The position numbers and the translations under genes were made by a program. DNA of 64,000 nucleotides. Origin: Casp-actino8 sp964563545. Lineage in GTDB: Bacteria; Actinomycetota; Acidimicrobiia; Acidimicrobiales; Ilumatobacteraceae. Below the pieces are notes generated by a model that was not told where the DNA came from, did not search any database, and saw nothing but the letters and a program-made list of their open reading frames with translations. The stretch covers positions 52,301 to 116,300 of the forward strand of contig CAZLXB010000004.1 in the NCBI GenBank assembly GCA_964563545.1, written 5' to 3'. This document shows positions 15,382 to 24,090 of this stretch, piece after piece (within the stretch, counting starts at the first letter, position 1; the number at the start of each line of letters is the position of its first letter).

Positions 15382-16797
15382 GTGGCGGACGTGTCGACTC
15401 CGAGGAGCCGCTTCCGTCTGGGGATCGGTTTACGCACCCGAATTCTGCTGACATTCGGACTCGGAAGCCTGGCCCTGTCGGCGTTCCTGGCCTTCACGAC
15501 GTACAACTTCACCCGCACGAACGTGGTCGACGACCGCGAGTCCAGTGCGATCGACCGCGCCTACGACAGCGCCGCTCGCATTTCGGGTGATCTCAGATCC
15601 AATCCCGCCAACGTGCAGTCGGTCGTCGACCGACTGGGTGTGGACCGGCCACTCGTCCACTTCCGTGGCACATGGACCGCCGGCGACGCGCGATTCTCAT
15701 CGGACGAGGTCCCTTCGAGCCTTCTCACTGCGGTACTCGACGATCGGCGACCTTCCACGATGCGCCTCGACGTCGGTGGCGAACTCGTCCTCGCGGTCGG
15801 CATCCCCCTCGAGGAGGTCGACGGTTCGTACTTCGAGTTCGCCTCGCTCGAGGAGGCACAGAGCACATTGCGCAGCGTCGGACTCGCTCTCATCTTCGCG
15901 GCCGGAATCACGACGTTGTTGGGTGTCGTACTCGGTGCCATCTCGGCATCGCGGTCGGTCCGTCCGCTCACTGCCGCGAGTCAGGCCGCCCAGGCGCTGG
16001 CCAGCGGCCGTCTCGATACCCGCTTGGAGGCGACCGACGATCCCGACCTCGCCGTCCTGACACAGTCGTTCAACGACATGGCGGCGGCGTTGCAGACACG
16101 CGTCGAACGCGATGCCCGGTTCACGTCCGACGTGAGCCACGAACTCCGATCGCCACTGATGACCCTTTCGGCCAGCGTCGAGGTCATGAAGGCACGTCGG
16201 GACGAAATGCCCGAGCGCGCCCAGGCGGCTCTCGACCTGCTCGTGGCCGACGTGGCCCGATTCCAGGGAATGGTCGAGGATCTGCTCGAGATCTCGCGCT
16301 TCGACGCCGGGGTGGTGCGTCTCAACGTCGATGAACTTCTCGTCGGCGAATTCGTCCGCCAAGCAGTGGCGGCGAGCAGTCTCCCCCGTTGCCCGGTGTT
16401 GGTATCCCAACAAGCCGAGAACATGATGATCCGCGGCGACAAACGTCGACTCGCGCGAGTCGTCGCCAACCTCATCGACAACGGTCGCATCCACGGCGGT
16501 GGCGAAGTGGAAGTCTCGGTCTTCGTCCCCGATGACGAGATTCCGGCGACCACCTTGTGGATCACGGTCGAGGACCACGGTTCGGGGGTGCCGGTCGAGG
16601 AACGCGACCTCGTCTTCGAGCGCTTCGCCCGCGGCGGGGTTGCCGGTCGACGGAGCAGTTCCGAAGGTGCCGGCCTCGGTCTCGCCCTCGTCGACGAACA
16701 CGTGAAACTTCACCGGGGAAGGGTGTGGGTCGAGGATCGCCACGACGGCACCGAGGGTTCGTGCTTCATCATCGAACTTCCGGCGGAGGCCGTATGA
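15382..16797 (+). CDS. HAMP-domain sensor histidine kinase (MtrB-like)
   Basis: Membrane sensor kinase of 471 residues. Two membrane segments (about 22-42 and 165-190) bracket a periplasmic sensor domain with no recognisable fold. Next come a HAMP domain (about 190-240), a HisKA domain with phospho-acceptor His253 in SDVSHELRSPL, and the HATPase_c domain with VVANLIDNGRIHG (N box), EDHGSGVP (G1) and GAGLGLALV (G2). It starts 2 bases after the regulator stop and ends overlapping the lipoprotein start, so the three are one operon. By analogy with MtrB it would phosphorylate the adjacent regulator; the signal is unknown. Confidence 0.91.
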   Translation: MADVSTPRSRFRLGIGLRTRILLTFGLGSLALSAFLAFTTYNFTRTNVVDDRESSAIDRAYDSAARISGDLRSNPANVQSVVDRLGVDRPLVHFRGTWTAGDARFSSDEVPSSLLTAVLDDRRPSTMRLDVGGELVLAVGIPLEEVDGSYFEFASLEEAQSTLRSVGLALIFAAGITTLLGVVLGAISASRSVRPLTAASQAAQALASGRLDTRLEATDDPDLAVLTQSFNDMAAALQTRVERDARFTSDVSHELRSPLMTLSASVEVMKARRDEMPERAQAALDLLVADVARFQGMVEDLLEISRFDAGVVRLNVDELLVGEFVRQAVAASSLPRCPVLVSQQAENMMIRGDKRRLARVVANLIDNGRIHGGGEVEVSVFVPDDEIPATTLWITVEDHGSGVPVEERDLVFERFARGGVAGRRSSSEGAGLGLALVDEHVKLHRGRVWVEDRHDGTEGSCFIIELPAEAV

Positions 16798-17405
16798 AAC
16801 GCGTCGTCCCGCTCATGTTCTCGATCGTCGTCCTTGCCGGATGCGGACTGTCACCCGATTCCGAACCTCGGGCCATTCCCGACGCCGACCAGAAGGATCT
16901 CGTCGAAGTGGTGGCCGGGTCGGCTGGCGCAGCCGGTACCGGACGCGTGTACCTCGAGCGCACCGACGAAACCGGCCGCAGTTTGCTCTCGGCCGTCCCG
17001 CGCCAATCCGATCAGGACCCGACGTCGATCCTGCGTTCACTCGTGAGCGGACCGACCGAGGACGAGCAGAAGACCGGACTTCGCAGCGCCATTCCTCAGG
17101 GAACCAAGGTCCTGAGTGCGCGCTTCGTCGCCAGCGATCTCGTGAAAGTCGATGTCTCGTCGCGGATCTTCGACGCCACCGGTGACGATCTCGTGTCGGC
17201 GATCGCCCAGATCGTGCTGACTCTCGCCGAAATCGACGGCGTCGAACGCGTGGTGATCGTTGTCGATGGCGAACCACAGGAGTGGCCGCGTGGCGACGGC
17301 AGTCTGACCGACGAGCCACTGACCGAATTCGACTACCCCGGACGGGCGGCGTCGAGTCAACCTCCGTATCCGGGGATCGTCGTCGATCCGTCGACTACTG
17401 CCTGA
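16794..17405 (+). CDS. GerMN-domain lipoprotein (LpqB-like)
   Basis: Predicted lipoprotein of 203 residues. The N-terminus has a signal peptide with lipobox LAGC (Cys17). A GerMN domain follows (about 45-175), with VYLER, the conserved SGPTEDE segment and a hydrophobic C-terminal half. In mycobacteria the third gene of the mtrA-mtrB operon encodes LpqB, a lipoprotein with GerMN plus a beta-propeller that modulates MtrB; this protein has only the GerMN part. Its ATG overlaps the kinase stop (ATGA). It probably acts outside the membrane on kinase activity; this is inference from gene order. Confidence 0.85.
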   Translation: MKRVVPLMFSIVVLAGCGLSPDSEPRAIPDADQKDLVEVVAGSAGAAGTGRVYLERTDETGRSLLSAVPRQSDQDPTSILRSLVSGPTEDEQKTGLRSAIPQGTKVLSARFVASDLVKVDVSSRIFDATGDDLVSAIAQIVLTLAEIDGVERVVIVVDGEPQEWPRGDGSLTDEPLTEFDYPGRAASSQPPYPGIVVDPSTTA

Positions 17406-17408
17406 GGT

Positions 17409-18443
17409 TCAGCCGAAGAAGACGTCGGCCACGCCGTGAAGTAACGACATGTCGAGCGTTCGCGTCCGACCCACCACCTCGCTCAAGGGAACACGCGTCA
17501 TCTCCGCTCCGCGCAAGGCGACCATGTGACCCCACGCTCGATCGTGCGTCGCATCGATGGCCTCCAGCCCGAATCGCGTCGACAGCACTCGGTCGAACGC
17601 CGTCGGCGTACCACCTCGTTGAACGTGTCCGATCTGGACGACCCGGGCTTCGATTCCCGTGCGTCGTTCGATCTCGGCGGCGACGTTCACACAGATGCCA
17701 CCGAGCCGCGGACGACCGAGTTCGTCCTTCGAGTACTCGGGAACCTCCATGGTCCCCGGAACGGGCAGTGCGCCTTCGGCGACGACGACGAGTGACGCGT
17801 AGCGGCCACGGGAATGGCGGCGCTCGATGGTCTCGCAGACGGTCACGATGTCGAAGGGCTCTTCGGGAACGAGGATCACCGTGGCTCCGCCGGCCAGGCC
17901 GGCGTGAGTGGCGATCCAGCCGGTGTCGCGACCCATGACCTCCACCACGACCACTCGGTTGTGGCTCTCGGCCGTGGTGTGCAGACGGTCGATCGCGTCG
18001 GTCGCGACCTGAACCGCGGTGTTGAATCCAAAAGTTGTATCGGTTCCGACGACGTCATTGTCGATCGTCTTGGGGACACCGATCACGGGTAGACCCATAC
18101 GTTCGTGGAGCATCGATGCCACGGTCAGCGACCCGTTACCGCCGATCACGATCAGTCCATCGAGGTGTTCGGCGTCGAAGCATTCGCGGACCCGATCGAG
18201 ACCATCGGCGTGATCGAACGGGCTGCCTCGACGCGTCCCGAGGATGGTTCCTCCTCGAGGTAGGAGCCCGCGTACACCAGCCACGTCGAGGCGAATGAAC
18301 CGGCGCTCCATTACGCCGTCCCACGAGTCGATGAATCCCAAGACCTCGTCACCGTGATTGGTCACACCTTTGCGGACGATCGCCCTGATCACCGCGTTCA
18401 GACCCGGGCAGTCGCCACCCCCGGTGAGAACTCCGATGCGCAC
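17409..18443 (-). CDS. pfkA: 6-phosphofructokinase (group III type)
   Basis: Glycolytic phosphofructokinase of 344 residues. It has the N-terminal RIGVLTGGGDCPGLNAVIR, VIGGNGSLT where most family members have GGDGS or GGEGT, PKTIDNDV (catalytic Asp retained; Lys at the position typical of group III and PPi enzymes), and GRDTGW. The Gly in GGNGS favours ATP over pyrophosphate as donor. The Asn in place of Asp/Glu at the Mg-contact position is unusual. I chose GTG 18443, giving the standard N-terminus MRIGVLT and lying 6 bases after TAACCT; an in-frame GTG at 18449 is less likely. Confidence 0.9.
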   Translation of the reverse strand: MRIGVLTGGGDCPGLNAVIRAIVRKGVTNHGDEVLGFIDSWDGVMERRFIRLDVAGVRGLLPRGGTILGTRRGSPFDHADGLDRVRECFDAEHLDGLIVIGGNGSLTVASMLHERMGLPVIGVPKTIDNDVVGTDTTFGFNTAVQVATDAIDRLHTTAESHNRVVVVEVMGRDTGWIATHAGLAGGATVILVPEEPFDIVTVCETIERRHSRGRYASLVVVAEGALPVPGTMEVPEYSKDELGRPRLGGICVNVAAEIERRTGIEARVVQIGHVQRGGTPTAFDRVLSTRFGLEAIDATHDRAWGHMVALRGAEMTRVPLSEVVGRTRTLDMSLLHGVADVFFG

Positions 18444-18449
18444 GACCAC

Positions 18450-18455
18450 AGGTTA
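18450..18455 (-). promoter_or_regulatory. -10 element for pfkA (leaderless)
   Basis: TAACCT on the minus strand, 6 bases before GTG 18443. This spacing, repeated at many genes here, decides between two in-frame GTG starts. Confidence 0.5.
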
Positions 18456-18462
18456 CGGGTGG

Positions 18463-18468
18463 AACAAT
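18463..18468 (+). promoter_or_regulatory. Possible -10 element for the small membrane protein gene
   Basis: AACAAT, 6 bases before GTG 18475. It lacks the leading T but matches the spacing rule. It lies 8 bases from the divergent pfkA -10. Confidence 0.35.
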
Positions 18469-18474
18469 GACGAC

Positions 18475-18810
18475 GTGGCTTGGGATTCGACACGTGTAGT
18501 GCCCTGGGGACGCCTGTCCCGCGAATGGCTCGTGTACGCGGTGGTCATGATCGTCGCCTTCGTCGTCTTTCTGCGCGACAGCGTGAGCGGCGGATCAGTG
18601 CTCGGTCTGGCCGCCTCGTATCCGTTGTACATGTTGTTCGGCGGGTTCCTTGCCAAGATGGGCTATCAGCGCAAGACCCTCCGCGACATCCGGTCGCAGG
18701 CGCGCGAGGTTCGCACTCCCCCGCCGACGGTGAGCAGGACATCACGTCGTCCCGCTCCCACGAAGCGCACGTCGACGGGACCCTCGCAACATCGTAAGAA
18801 GAATCGCTGA
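18475..18810 (+). CDS. Small membrane protein with basic tail
   Basis: Protein of 111 residues, not recognised. Two hydrophobic segments (about 18-36 and 43-62) are followed by a strongly basic, Ser/Thr/Pro-rich cytoplasmic tail (about 68-111). GTG 18475 is the only start that does not enter the divergent pfkA gene. It ends one base before glpK and is probably co-transcribed with it. No function is proposed; a role with glycerol kinase is possible only by position. Confidence 0.65.
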   Translation: MAWDSTRVVPWGRLSREWLVYAVVMIVAFVVFLRDSVSGGSVLGLAASYPLYMLFGGFLAKMGYQRKTLRDIRSQAREVRTPPPTVSRTSRRPAPTKRTSTGPSQHRKKNR

Positions 18811-18811
18811 C

Positions 18812-20308
18812 GTGTCCGCCGACTACGTGCTCGCTATCGATGCCGGCACGACCGGCGTCAGGAGTCGCGCGGTCTACGCCGACGGACGTCCGAGCGTCTC
18901 CAGTTATCGCGAGTTCACCCAGCACTTCCCGATTCCGGGCTGGGTCGAGCACGACGCCCTCGAGATCTGGTCCGCGGTGGTGGCGACGATGGACGACGTG
19001 ATCGCGCGCTGTGGAACACCGGCCACGATCGGAATCACGAATCAGCGCGAAACCGTGGTGGCGTGGAGTCGACGCACGGGTCGTCCCCATGGTCGGGCCA
19101 TCGTGTGGCAGGACCGACGAACCGCCGACACCTGCGATCGCCTCGATGCCGCCGGCCACCTACCCACGGTGCGTCGCACGACCGGCCTCGTGCTCGACCC
19201 TTATTTCTCGGGCACCAAGATGGCGTGGATGCTCGCCAACGGCCTCATCGCCGACGACGACCTCGCCTTTGGAACCATCGACACATGGCTGATCTGGCAA
19301 CTCACCGGAGGACGGACCTTCGCGACCGATCCCTCGAATGCCAGTCGCACGATGCTCTTCGACATCGGGAGGCTCGAGTGGAGTCCGACGATGTGCGAGA
19401 TCATCGGTGTGCCCCTTTCCGCGCTCCCGGAGGTTCTATCGTCGAGTGGTCGCTTCGGGACCACCGATTGCTCCGGCGTACCGTCGGGCATCCCGATCTC
19501 AGGAGTGGCCGGCGATCAACAGAGCGCGCTCTTCGGTCAGGCCTGCTTCACGACCGGCATGGCCAAGAACACCTACGGCACCGGAAGTTTCATTCTCATG
19601 AACGTCGGCACGACGTGTCCGGAACCAACCGACGGCCTCCTCACGACGGTTGCCTGGACACTCGAGAACGTCGACGGCTCCCGTACGACCACCTACGCAC
19701 TCGAGGGTGCGATCTTCGTCACCGGCGCGGCAGTGCAGTGGTTGCGAGACGGACTCGGAATCATCACTTCGTCGTCCGACATCGGGCCACTGGCCGAGTC
19801 CACTCCTGACAGCGGTGGTCTCTTCGTGGTTCCGGCGTTCACCGGACTCGGCAGCCCGTGGTGGGATCCCTACGCCCGCGGCACCATCGTCGGCATCACT
19901 CGTGGCACCACGCGCGCCCACTTCGCGCGCGCGGTCGTGGAAGCCATGGCTCTGCAAACACGAGATGCCGTCGAGGCCATGGAGCGCGCCGGTGGAGTCC
20001 ATATCTCGGAACTTCGCGTCGACGGCGGAGCGGCGGTCATGGATCTTTTGATGCAGATCCAGGCCGACCAGTTGGGCATCCCGGTTCGGCGACCCGTCGA
20101 TCAGGAGACCACGGCACTCGGCGCCGCATTTCTCGCCGGACTCGCCGAAGGGGTCTGGCCATCCCTCGACGCCATCAGTCGAAGGTGGCAGACCGATCGG
20201 GTCTTCGATCCCGCCCCGGACGATTCGGAGAGCCGGAGAGCCGCCGGCCAACTTCACACGGCCTGGTTACGGGCCGTCGAACGATCGCGCGATTGGGCTC
20301 ACGACTGA
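18812..20308 (+). CDS. glpK: Glycerol kinase
   Basis: FGGY-family kinase (498 residues, as expected) making glycerol 3-phosphate from glycerol and ATP. It has AIDAGTTGVRS at the start, ITNQRETVV and WQDRRTAD (glycerol contacts), YFSGTKMAWML (about 131-141), the ATP-domain GAIFVTGAAVQWLRDGLG and the late DGGAAVMDLLMQ. These match GlpK rather than xylulose kinases. No glycerol facilitator or glycerol-3-phosphate dehydrogenase gene is adjacent. The GTG start lies one base after the upstream stop. Its end overlaps the convergent ACT-domain gene by 10 bases. Confidence 0.95.
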   Translation: MSADYVLAIDAGTTGVRSRAVYADGRPSVSSYREFTQHFPIPGWVEHDALEIWSAVVATMDDVIARCGTPATIGITNQRETVVAWSRRTGRPHGRAIVWQDRRTADTCDRLDAAGHLPTVRRTTGLVLDPYFSGTKMAWMLANGLIADDDLAFGTIDTWLIWQLTGGRTFATDPSNASRTMLFDIGRLEWSPTMCEIIGVPLSALPEVLSSSGRFGTTDCSGVPSGIPISGVAGDQQSALFGQACFTTGMAKNTYGTGSFILMNVGTTCPEPTDGLLTTVAWTLENVDGSRTTTYALEGAIFVTGAAVQWLRDGLGIITSSSDIGPLAESTPDSGGLFVVPAFTGLGSPWWDPYARGTIVGITRGTTRAHFARAVVEAMALQTRDAVEAMERAGGVHISELRVDGGAAVMDLLMQIQADQLGIPVRRPVDQETTALGAAFLAGLAEGVWPSLDAISRRWQTDRVFDPAPDDSESRRAAGQLHTAWLRAVERSRDWAHD

Positions 20309-20931
20309 ACGACGGCGCCCACGACGCGGCCGATGAGATCGAGCTGCTGGCGCTCGCGCTCACGAAAGGCCCGACCCCGACGCTCACCCGCGAGCGCCGA
20401 ACCGGAATCCCCCAGTCGACACCAGATGACATCGGATGGCGTGTGCTCCGACCGGGAGTCGGCGGGCAGGTGCGACGTTCCGGCGAGGAACGCCACGAGC
20501 CATGCGGTATCGGGGACCGTTCCGTGCGCCGCTTGTACGACGGACGTCGCGAGGTCGACCACCGCCACCCAATCGGCTTCGAGCAATTCGCACGTCTCGT
20601 CACACAGCGTTCGGAGTCGGCGATCGGACTCCGATTCGAGGACCGCGGCCACCACTGCGAGTGCCATCACGCCGTGATCGGGTCGGTCGGCATCGATCTC
20701 GTGCAGATCCTCCACGGCCACTCCGTCGACGGCGTTGAGTGCCACCACGACGTCGTCGGGTGATCTTCCCGCCGGGAGGCTCACGGTCACCTCGTCGATC
20801 GCCATTCCGGCGCCTCGTTCGAGAATCTCGATTCCAACGACGTCGGCCTCGGCCGAACCGATGGCAGCCGCCACCCGCCCGAGCATTCCGGGGCGATCCG
20901 GCAACCAGAGTCGAACGACGAAATGCGGCAT
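20299..20931 (-). CDS. ACT-domain protein
   Basis: Protein of 210 residues. The N-terminal 70 residues form an ACT domain (VRLWLPDRPGMLGRVAAAIG, then DEVTVSLP), the small ligand-binding fold used for amino acid sensing. The remaining 130 residues are a divergent alpha/beta region (DWVAVVDLATSVV) with no motif I recognise. It follows the aminotransferase gene by 23 bases on the same strand, so it may tune amino acid metabolism allosterically or be a sensor. Conserved actinobacterial proteins of this layout are usually annotated only as amino acid-binding. Confidence 0.72.
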   Translation of the reverse strand: MPHFVVRLWLPDRPGMLGRVAAAIGSAEADVVGIEILERGAGMAIDEVTVSLPAGRSPDDVVVALNAVDGVAVEDLHEIDADRPDHGVMALAVVAAVLESESDRRLRTLCDETCELLEADWVAVVDLATSVVQAAHGTVPDTAWLVAFLAGTSHLPADSRSEHTPSDVIWCRLGDSGSALAGERRGRAFRERERQQLDLIGRVVGAVVQS

Positions 20932-20954
20932 CGAGGTGGGATGCGGTGCGTGAT

Positions 20955-22160
20955 TCAGCCGAGTTTGGTGAGGCCGCGCTTCAGGTTCCGGATTCCCTGC
21001 GCGATGCGCTGCTCGTTCTCGATCAGCGCGAAACGTGCGAATCCCTCACCACCGGGGCCGAAGCCGACTCCCGGCGAGAGCGCGACCTCGCATTCGCGCA
21101 CGACCAACGAGCAGAACTCCACTGAGGTGAGGTCGGCATAGGGCTCGGGGATCGGCGCCCAAACGAACATCGAACCCTTGGGAGCCGGGATGTCCCAGCC
21201 GATGCGCGAGAGTCCGTCGATCAATGCATCGCGTCGACTCTGATAGATCGCGCACACTTCTTCGGGATAATCACCGGCTTCGTTCATGGTCACCGTGGCC
21301 GCGATCTGGATCGGCTGGAAGGTTCCGTAGTCGAGGTAGCTCTTCAACTTCACGAGAGCCTGGACCACGTCACGGTTACCGAGAAGGAAAGCCACTCGCC
21401 AACCCGCCATCGAGAAGCTCTTGGTCATCGAGTACAACTCGACCGCACATTCCTTGGCCCCCTCGGCCTGCAGGATCGAGGGGGGCTGATACCCGTCGAA
21501 GCCGACATCGGCATACGCGAAGTCGTGAACGACGATCATGTTGCGCTCGCGACAGAAGTCGACGACGCGCTGCATGAACGGCAGGTCGACACACGAGCCC
21601 GTGGGGTTGTGCGGGAACGAGATGACGAGAACCCGAGGCTTGGGCCAGCCGACGTCGTACGCCGTGGTCAGGCTGTCGAAGAAATCCCCTTCGAAGTCGG
21701 TCTGCACACGCGGGTCCGAGAGGCTGCGCATCGGCACCTGCCGGAGATCGGCGCCGGCGAAGAGTGGACCGTAAATGTGGATCGGGTAACTCGGACTCGG
21801 GACGATCGCCGCATCACCACGATCGAGCAGGACCCACATGAGGTGGCTGAAACCTTCTTTGGACCCGATCGTGTTGGTGATCTCGGTCTCGACATCGAGG
21901 TCGACGTTCCATTTGCGCTTGTAGAGATCGGCGATCGCCTCTCGTAGCTTGGGCAGACCCTTCGACATCGAGTACCGATGATTTCGCGCGATCTTGGCCG
22001 CTTCACCGAGCTTCTCGACGGCAATCGACGGCGATGGAATGTCGGGGTTGCCGAATCCGAGGTCGACGACGTCCACGCCCTGCCGCCGTGCCTCGATCTT
22101 CAGATTGTTGATGATCGTGAAGACATAGGGCGGAAGGTTCGTGATCCGGCGGAACTCCAT
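20955..22160 (-). CDS. PLP-dependent aminotransferase (alanine-synthesising, AlaC-like)
   Basis: Class I aminotransferase of 401 residues. It has LGFGNPDIPSP at the start, FPHNPTGSCVD, HDFAYADVGFDGY (Asp and Tyr contacts to PLP), the Schiff-base lysine in SMTKSFSMAGWR (about 242-253) and a C-terminal arginine in FARFAL. The pattern is close to AlaC/AlaA, which make alanine from pyruvate and glutamate; some relatives act on other small or aromatic amino acids. The ATG lies 6 bases after a TAGGGT hexamer, suggesting a leaderless transcript. The ACT-domain gene follows and is probably co-transcribed. Confidence 0.87.
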   Translation of the reverse strand: MEFRRITNLPPYVFTIINNLKIEARRQGVDVVDLGFGNPDIPSPSIAVEKLGEAAKIARNHRYSMSKGLPKLREAIADLYKRKWNVDLDVETEITNTIGSKEGFSHLMWVLLDRGDAAIVPSPSYPIHIYGPLFAGADLRQVPMRSLSDPRVQTDFEGDFFDSLTTAYDVGWPKPRVLVISFPHNPTGSCVDLPFMQRVVDFCRERNMIVVHDFAYADVGFDGYQPPSILQAEGAKECAVELYSMTKSFSMAGWRVAFLLGNRDVVQALVKLKSYLDYGTFQPIQIAATVTMNEAGDYPEEVCAIYQSRRDALIDGLSRIGWDIPAPKGSMFVWAPIPEPYADLTSVEFCSLVVRECEVALSPGVGFGPGGEGFARFALIENEQRIAQGIRNLKRGLTKLG

Positions 22161-22166
22161 GCGACG

Positions 22167-22172
22167 ACCCTA
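22167..22172 (-). promoter_or_regulatory. -10 element for the aminotransferase (leaderless)
   Basis: TAGGGT on the minus strand, exactly 6 bases before ATG 22160. The same hexamer and spacing recur at 31015-31020 before the MoxR gene. Confidence 0.6.
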
Positions 22173-22183
22173 GTTGGCACGAT

Positions 22184-22197
22184 CCGCCGACCGGCGG
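22184..22197 (-). repeat. GC-rich inverted repeat upstream of the aminotransferase promoter
   Basis: CCGCCG and CGGCGG flank two central bases (a perfect 6-2-6 palindrome; as RNA a 5-bp stem with a 4-base loop). It lies after the ROK kinase stop and about where the -35 of the next promoter would be. It could be a U-less terminator for the ROK gene or an operator for the aminotransferase. Confidence 0.4.
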
Positions 22198-22208
22198 TTG
22201 TATTGGCG

Positions 22209-23159
22209 TCAGTGACCGTCGTCCGCTTCGACGTCGGCGAGGTAGGCGGCTCCGATGGCCCCGGCCAAGTCTCGATGCCAGGCCAGTTCGATGGTCGGAT
22301 GCGGACGGAGTTCGGGGGCGTAGAGCATCTGGCCGAACCACTTCCGAATGGACGGCAGATACGTGTCGCCCGTGCTCGCGAGTCCCCCGCCGATCACGAA
22401 CAGTTCAGGGTCGAGCACATTGGCGAGATTGGCCAGGCCCATCGCCACCCAGCGACAGAACTCATCGATCACTCCGAGAGCCTCGACATCGCCCGCCCGC
22501 GCCGCCGACTCCACGTGCTCACCGCGGACATCGGTCGCGCCGCCGGCGGCGGCGACGATCGCGTGGCCACCTCCCGCGGTCACGAGTTCATGGGCGCGTG
22601 CCGCCAGGGCCGACCCGGACGCGAAACGCTCCCAGCAACCACGCAGGCCACATGGGCATCGGGGTCCTTGTGGATCCACGATCATGTGTCCGATCTCACC
22701 GGCGAAACCGTTCCGACCGCGCACCACGCGACCATCGGCCACGATGCCACCACCGATCCCCGTGCCGAGAGTGGCCACCACCACGTCGGAACGACCAACG
22801 GCAACGCCCGACTTCCATTCGGCGATCGCCGCGCACGTGGCATCGTTCTCGACGAAGACGTGACGGTCGAGACGCTCCGACAGTCGCGTCCCGACCGGCA
22901 GGTCGCGAACGTCGAAGAGATTCGGCGAAGCGCGTATCACTCCCTCGCGGGTGATGAGCCCGGGAACCCCCACTCCGATCGAATCGACCTCGCCGAAATT
23001 CAGAGCCATCGTCGCCAGAACCTCGATGAGTTCATCGGGCTGACGGGGCGTCGACCGACGCTCCTCCTGCACGACTTCCCCACTCGCGTCGACCACGACG
23101 CCGAGACATTTCGTACCGCCGACATCGATGCCGGCTCGGCGTCGACCGGGCGACGTCAC
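22209..23159 (-). CDS. ROK family glucokinase-like protein
   Basis: Second ROK kinase of the window (316 residues). It has AGIDVGGTK (ATP site), GVGVPGLI, FVENDATCAAIAEW with the catalytic Asp, LGTGIGGGIV, then GHM and the zinc motif CPCGLRGCWERFASG. It has no DNA-binding domain. The GTG at 23159 overlaps the stop of the SRPBCC gene (GTGA), fixing the start despite a longer open frame. ROK glucokinases occur beside SRPBCC and glycosyltransferase genes in several Actinobacteria, so the sugar phosphate may feed envelope glycan synthesis; that is inference. Confidence 0.86.
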   Translation of the reverse strand: MTSPGRRRAGIDVGGTKCLGVVVDASGEVVQEERRSTPRQPDELIEVLATMALNFGEVDSIGVGVPGLITREGVIRASPNLFDVRDLPVGTRLSERLDRHVFVENDATCAAIAEWKSGVAVGRSDVVVATLGTGIGGGIVADGRVVRGRNGFAGEIGHMIVDPQGPRCPCGLRGCWERFASGSALAARAHELVTAGGGHAIVAAAGGATDVRGEHVESAARAGDVEALGVIDEFCRWVAMGLANLANVLDPELFVIGGGLASTGDTYLPSIRKWFGQMLYAPELRPHPTIELAWHRDLAGAIGAAYLADVEADDGH

Positions 23160-23590
23160 GATTCGGCGCGAACCTTCAGTTCCTTCACGGTGTTGAGAAT
23201 CCGCACTTCGGCCCGGCGCTTCACGAAACCGGGGAGCGGGACGATGAGGTCGATCGAGAGGTTGTAGGTCAGCACGACTCCGCCCGAGGAATCGGGGGCG
23301 AACATGTAGGCGCCGTCGACGGCCCGCATGATGTCGCCTTTCACCATGTGCCACGCCAGGCGATGCGGCGCGGCCGAGTAGTCGTAGGACAGCGTGTAGT
23401 GGGTGCTGCGACCGAGAGCCGACGTTCGGTATTCGACCTCCGTGGCACGGCCTTCGGCATCACGGGCCAGGACCACGGCCGACTTCACATCGGTCGCCCA
23501 ACGGGGGTAGGCCTCGAAATCAGTGGCGATCGCCCAGCAACGTTCGAGTGGTGCCGCGATGGAAATGGTCAGTGACGCCGTATCGGCCAT
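23156..23590 (-). CDS. SRPBCC (START-like) lipid-binding family protein
   Basis: Protein of 144 residues with the polyketide cyclase/START-like fold: a first strand with ISIAAPLERCWAIATDFEAYPRW, a central beta-sheet rich in aromatic residues and a long C-terminal helix (VKRRAEVRILNTVKELK). These proteins bind hydrophobic ligands in a deep cavity; few have a known substrate. The neighbourhood (GT4 glycosyltransferase, membrane protein, SRPBCC, ROK kinase) resembles mycobacterial Rv2185c near Rv2188c (PimB'), hinting at a role with glycolipid precursors. The stop overlaps the ROK start. Confidence 0.8.
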   Translation of the reverse strand: MADTASLTISIAAPLERCWAIATDFEAYPRWATDVKSAVVLARDAEGRATEVEYRTSALGRSTHYTLSYDYSAAPHRLAWHMVKGDIMRAVDGAYMFAPDSSGGVVLTYNLSIDLIVPLPGFVKRRAEVRILNTVKELKVRAES

Positions 23591-23619
23591 GCAGTAGTTC
23601 TAGCCGATCGGCTGCGGTG

Positions 23620-24090
23620 TCAGGCATCCTCACCGCGCCGCCGTGACGGGAACCGACCCGAGCGCGCCGCCCACAACCCGTTGAGACCGAGGCCGAGTAC
23701 CGGCACGAGGACTCCGAAGGCCAATGTCGATCCAGCCGTCGATCCACCATCGGGTGCCGGCGTGGACGGGCGGGCGATGGCTGTGACCAGAGCGGCCACC
23801 ACCTGAACAGTCAGGCAACCGAGCATGGTTCGCTTGACCCGCACCGGGATCGCCGAACCCATCAGGAAGTACAACTCGGCAACCGACATCTCGACCTCGC
23901 GACTCCGCTGAACCGCGGTCCAGTAGCCCCACAAGAACGCGGCCACGCCAACGGCGAAGAGAACGAGTGACACCACGACTCCCTGGACCTTCCATACCCC
24001 GTCGAAAACGGTCGCCGCGAGTCCGCTCGAGACCACGAAGGCGAGTGTCGCCGCCAGATTCGCGCGAAGGATCGAATCGGAATCGGTCAC
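23620..24090 (-). CDS. Four-span integral membrane protein
   Basis: Protein of 156 residues with four hydrophobic segments (about 10-28, 34-54, 88-106, 118-140) and a basic C-terminus, an arrangement found in small conserved actinobacterial membrane proteins of unknown function. The loop after the second segment has VQRSREVEMSVAELYFLMG, an amphipathic helix. The GTG start overlaps the glycosyltransferase stop as GTGA, so the genes are coupled. Its place between a GT4 mannosyltransferase-like enzyme and an SRPBCC protein suggests a role in envelope lipid metabolism, without direct evidence. Confidence 0.7.
   Translation of the reverse strand: MTDSDSILRANLAATLAFVVSSGLAATVFDGVWKVQGVVVSLVLFAVGVAAFLWGYWTAVQRSREVEMSVAELYFLMGSAIPVRVKRTMLGCLTVQVVAALVTAIARPSTPAPDGGSTAGSTLAFGVLVPVLGLGLNGLWAARSGRFPSRRRGEDA

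Noticed and set aside
17409..18443. Pyrophosphate-dependent phosphofructokinase
   Set aside because: PPi enzymes have Asp after the second variable residue (GGDD or GGED); here it is Gly, the ATP type, despite the PKTIDND Lys.
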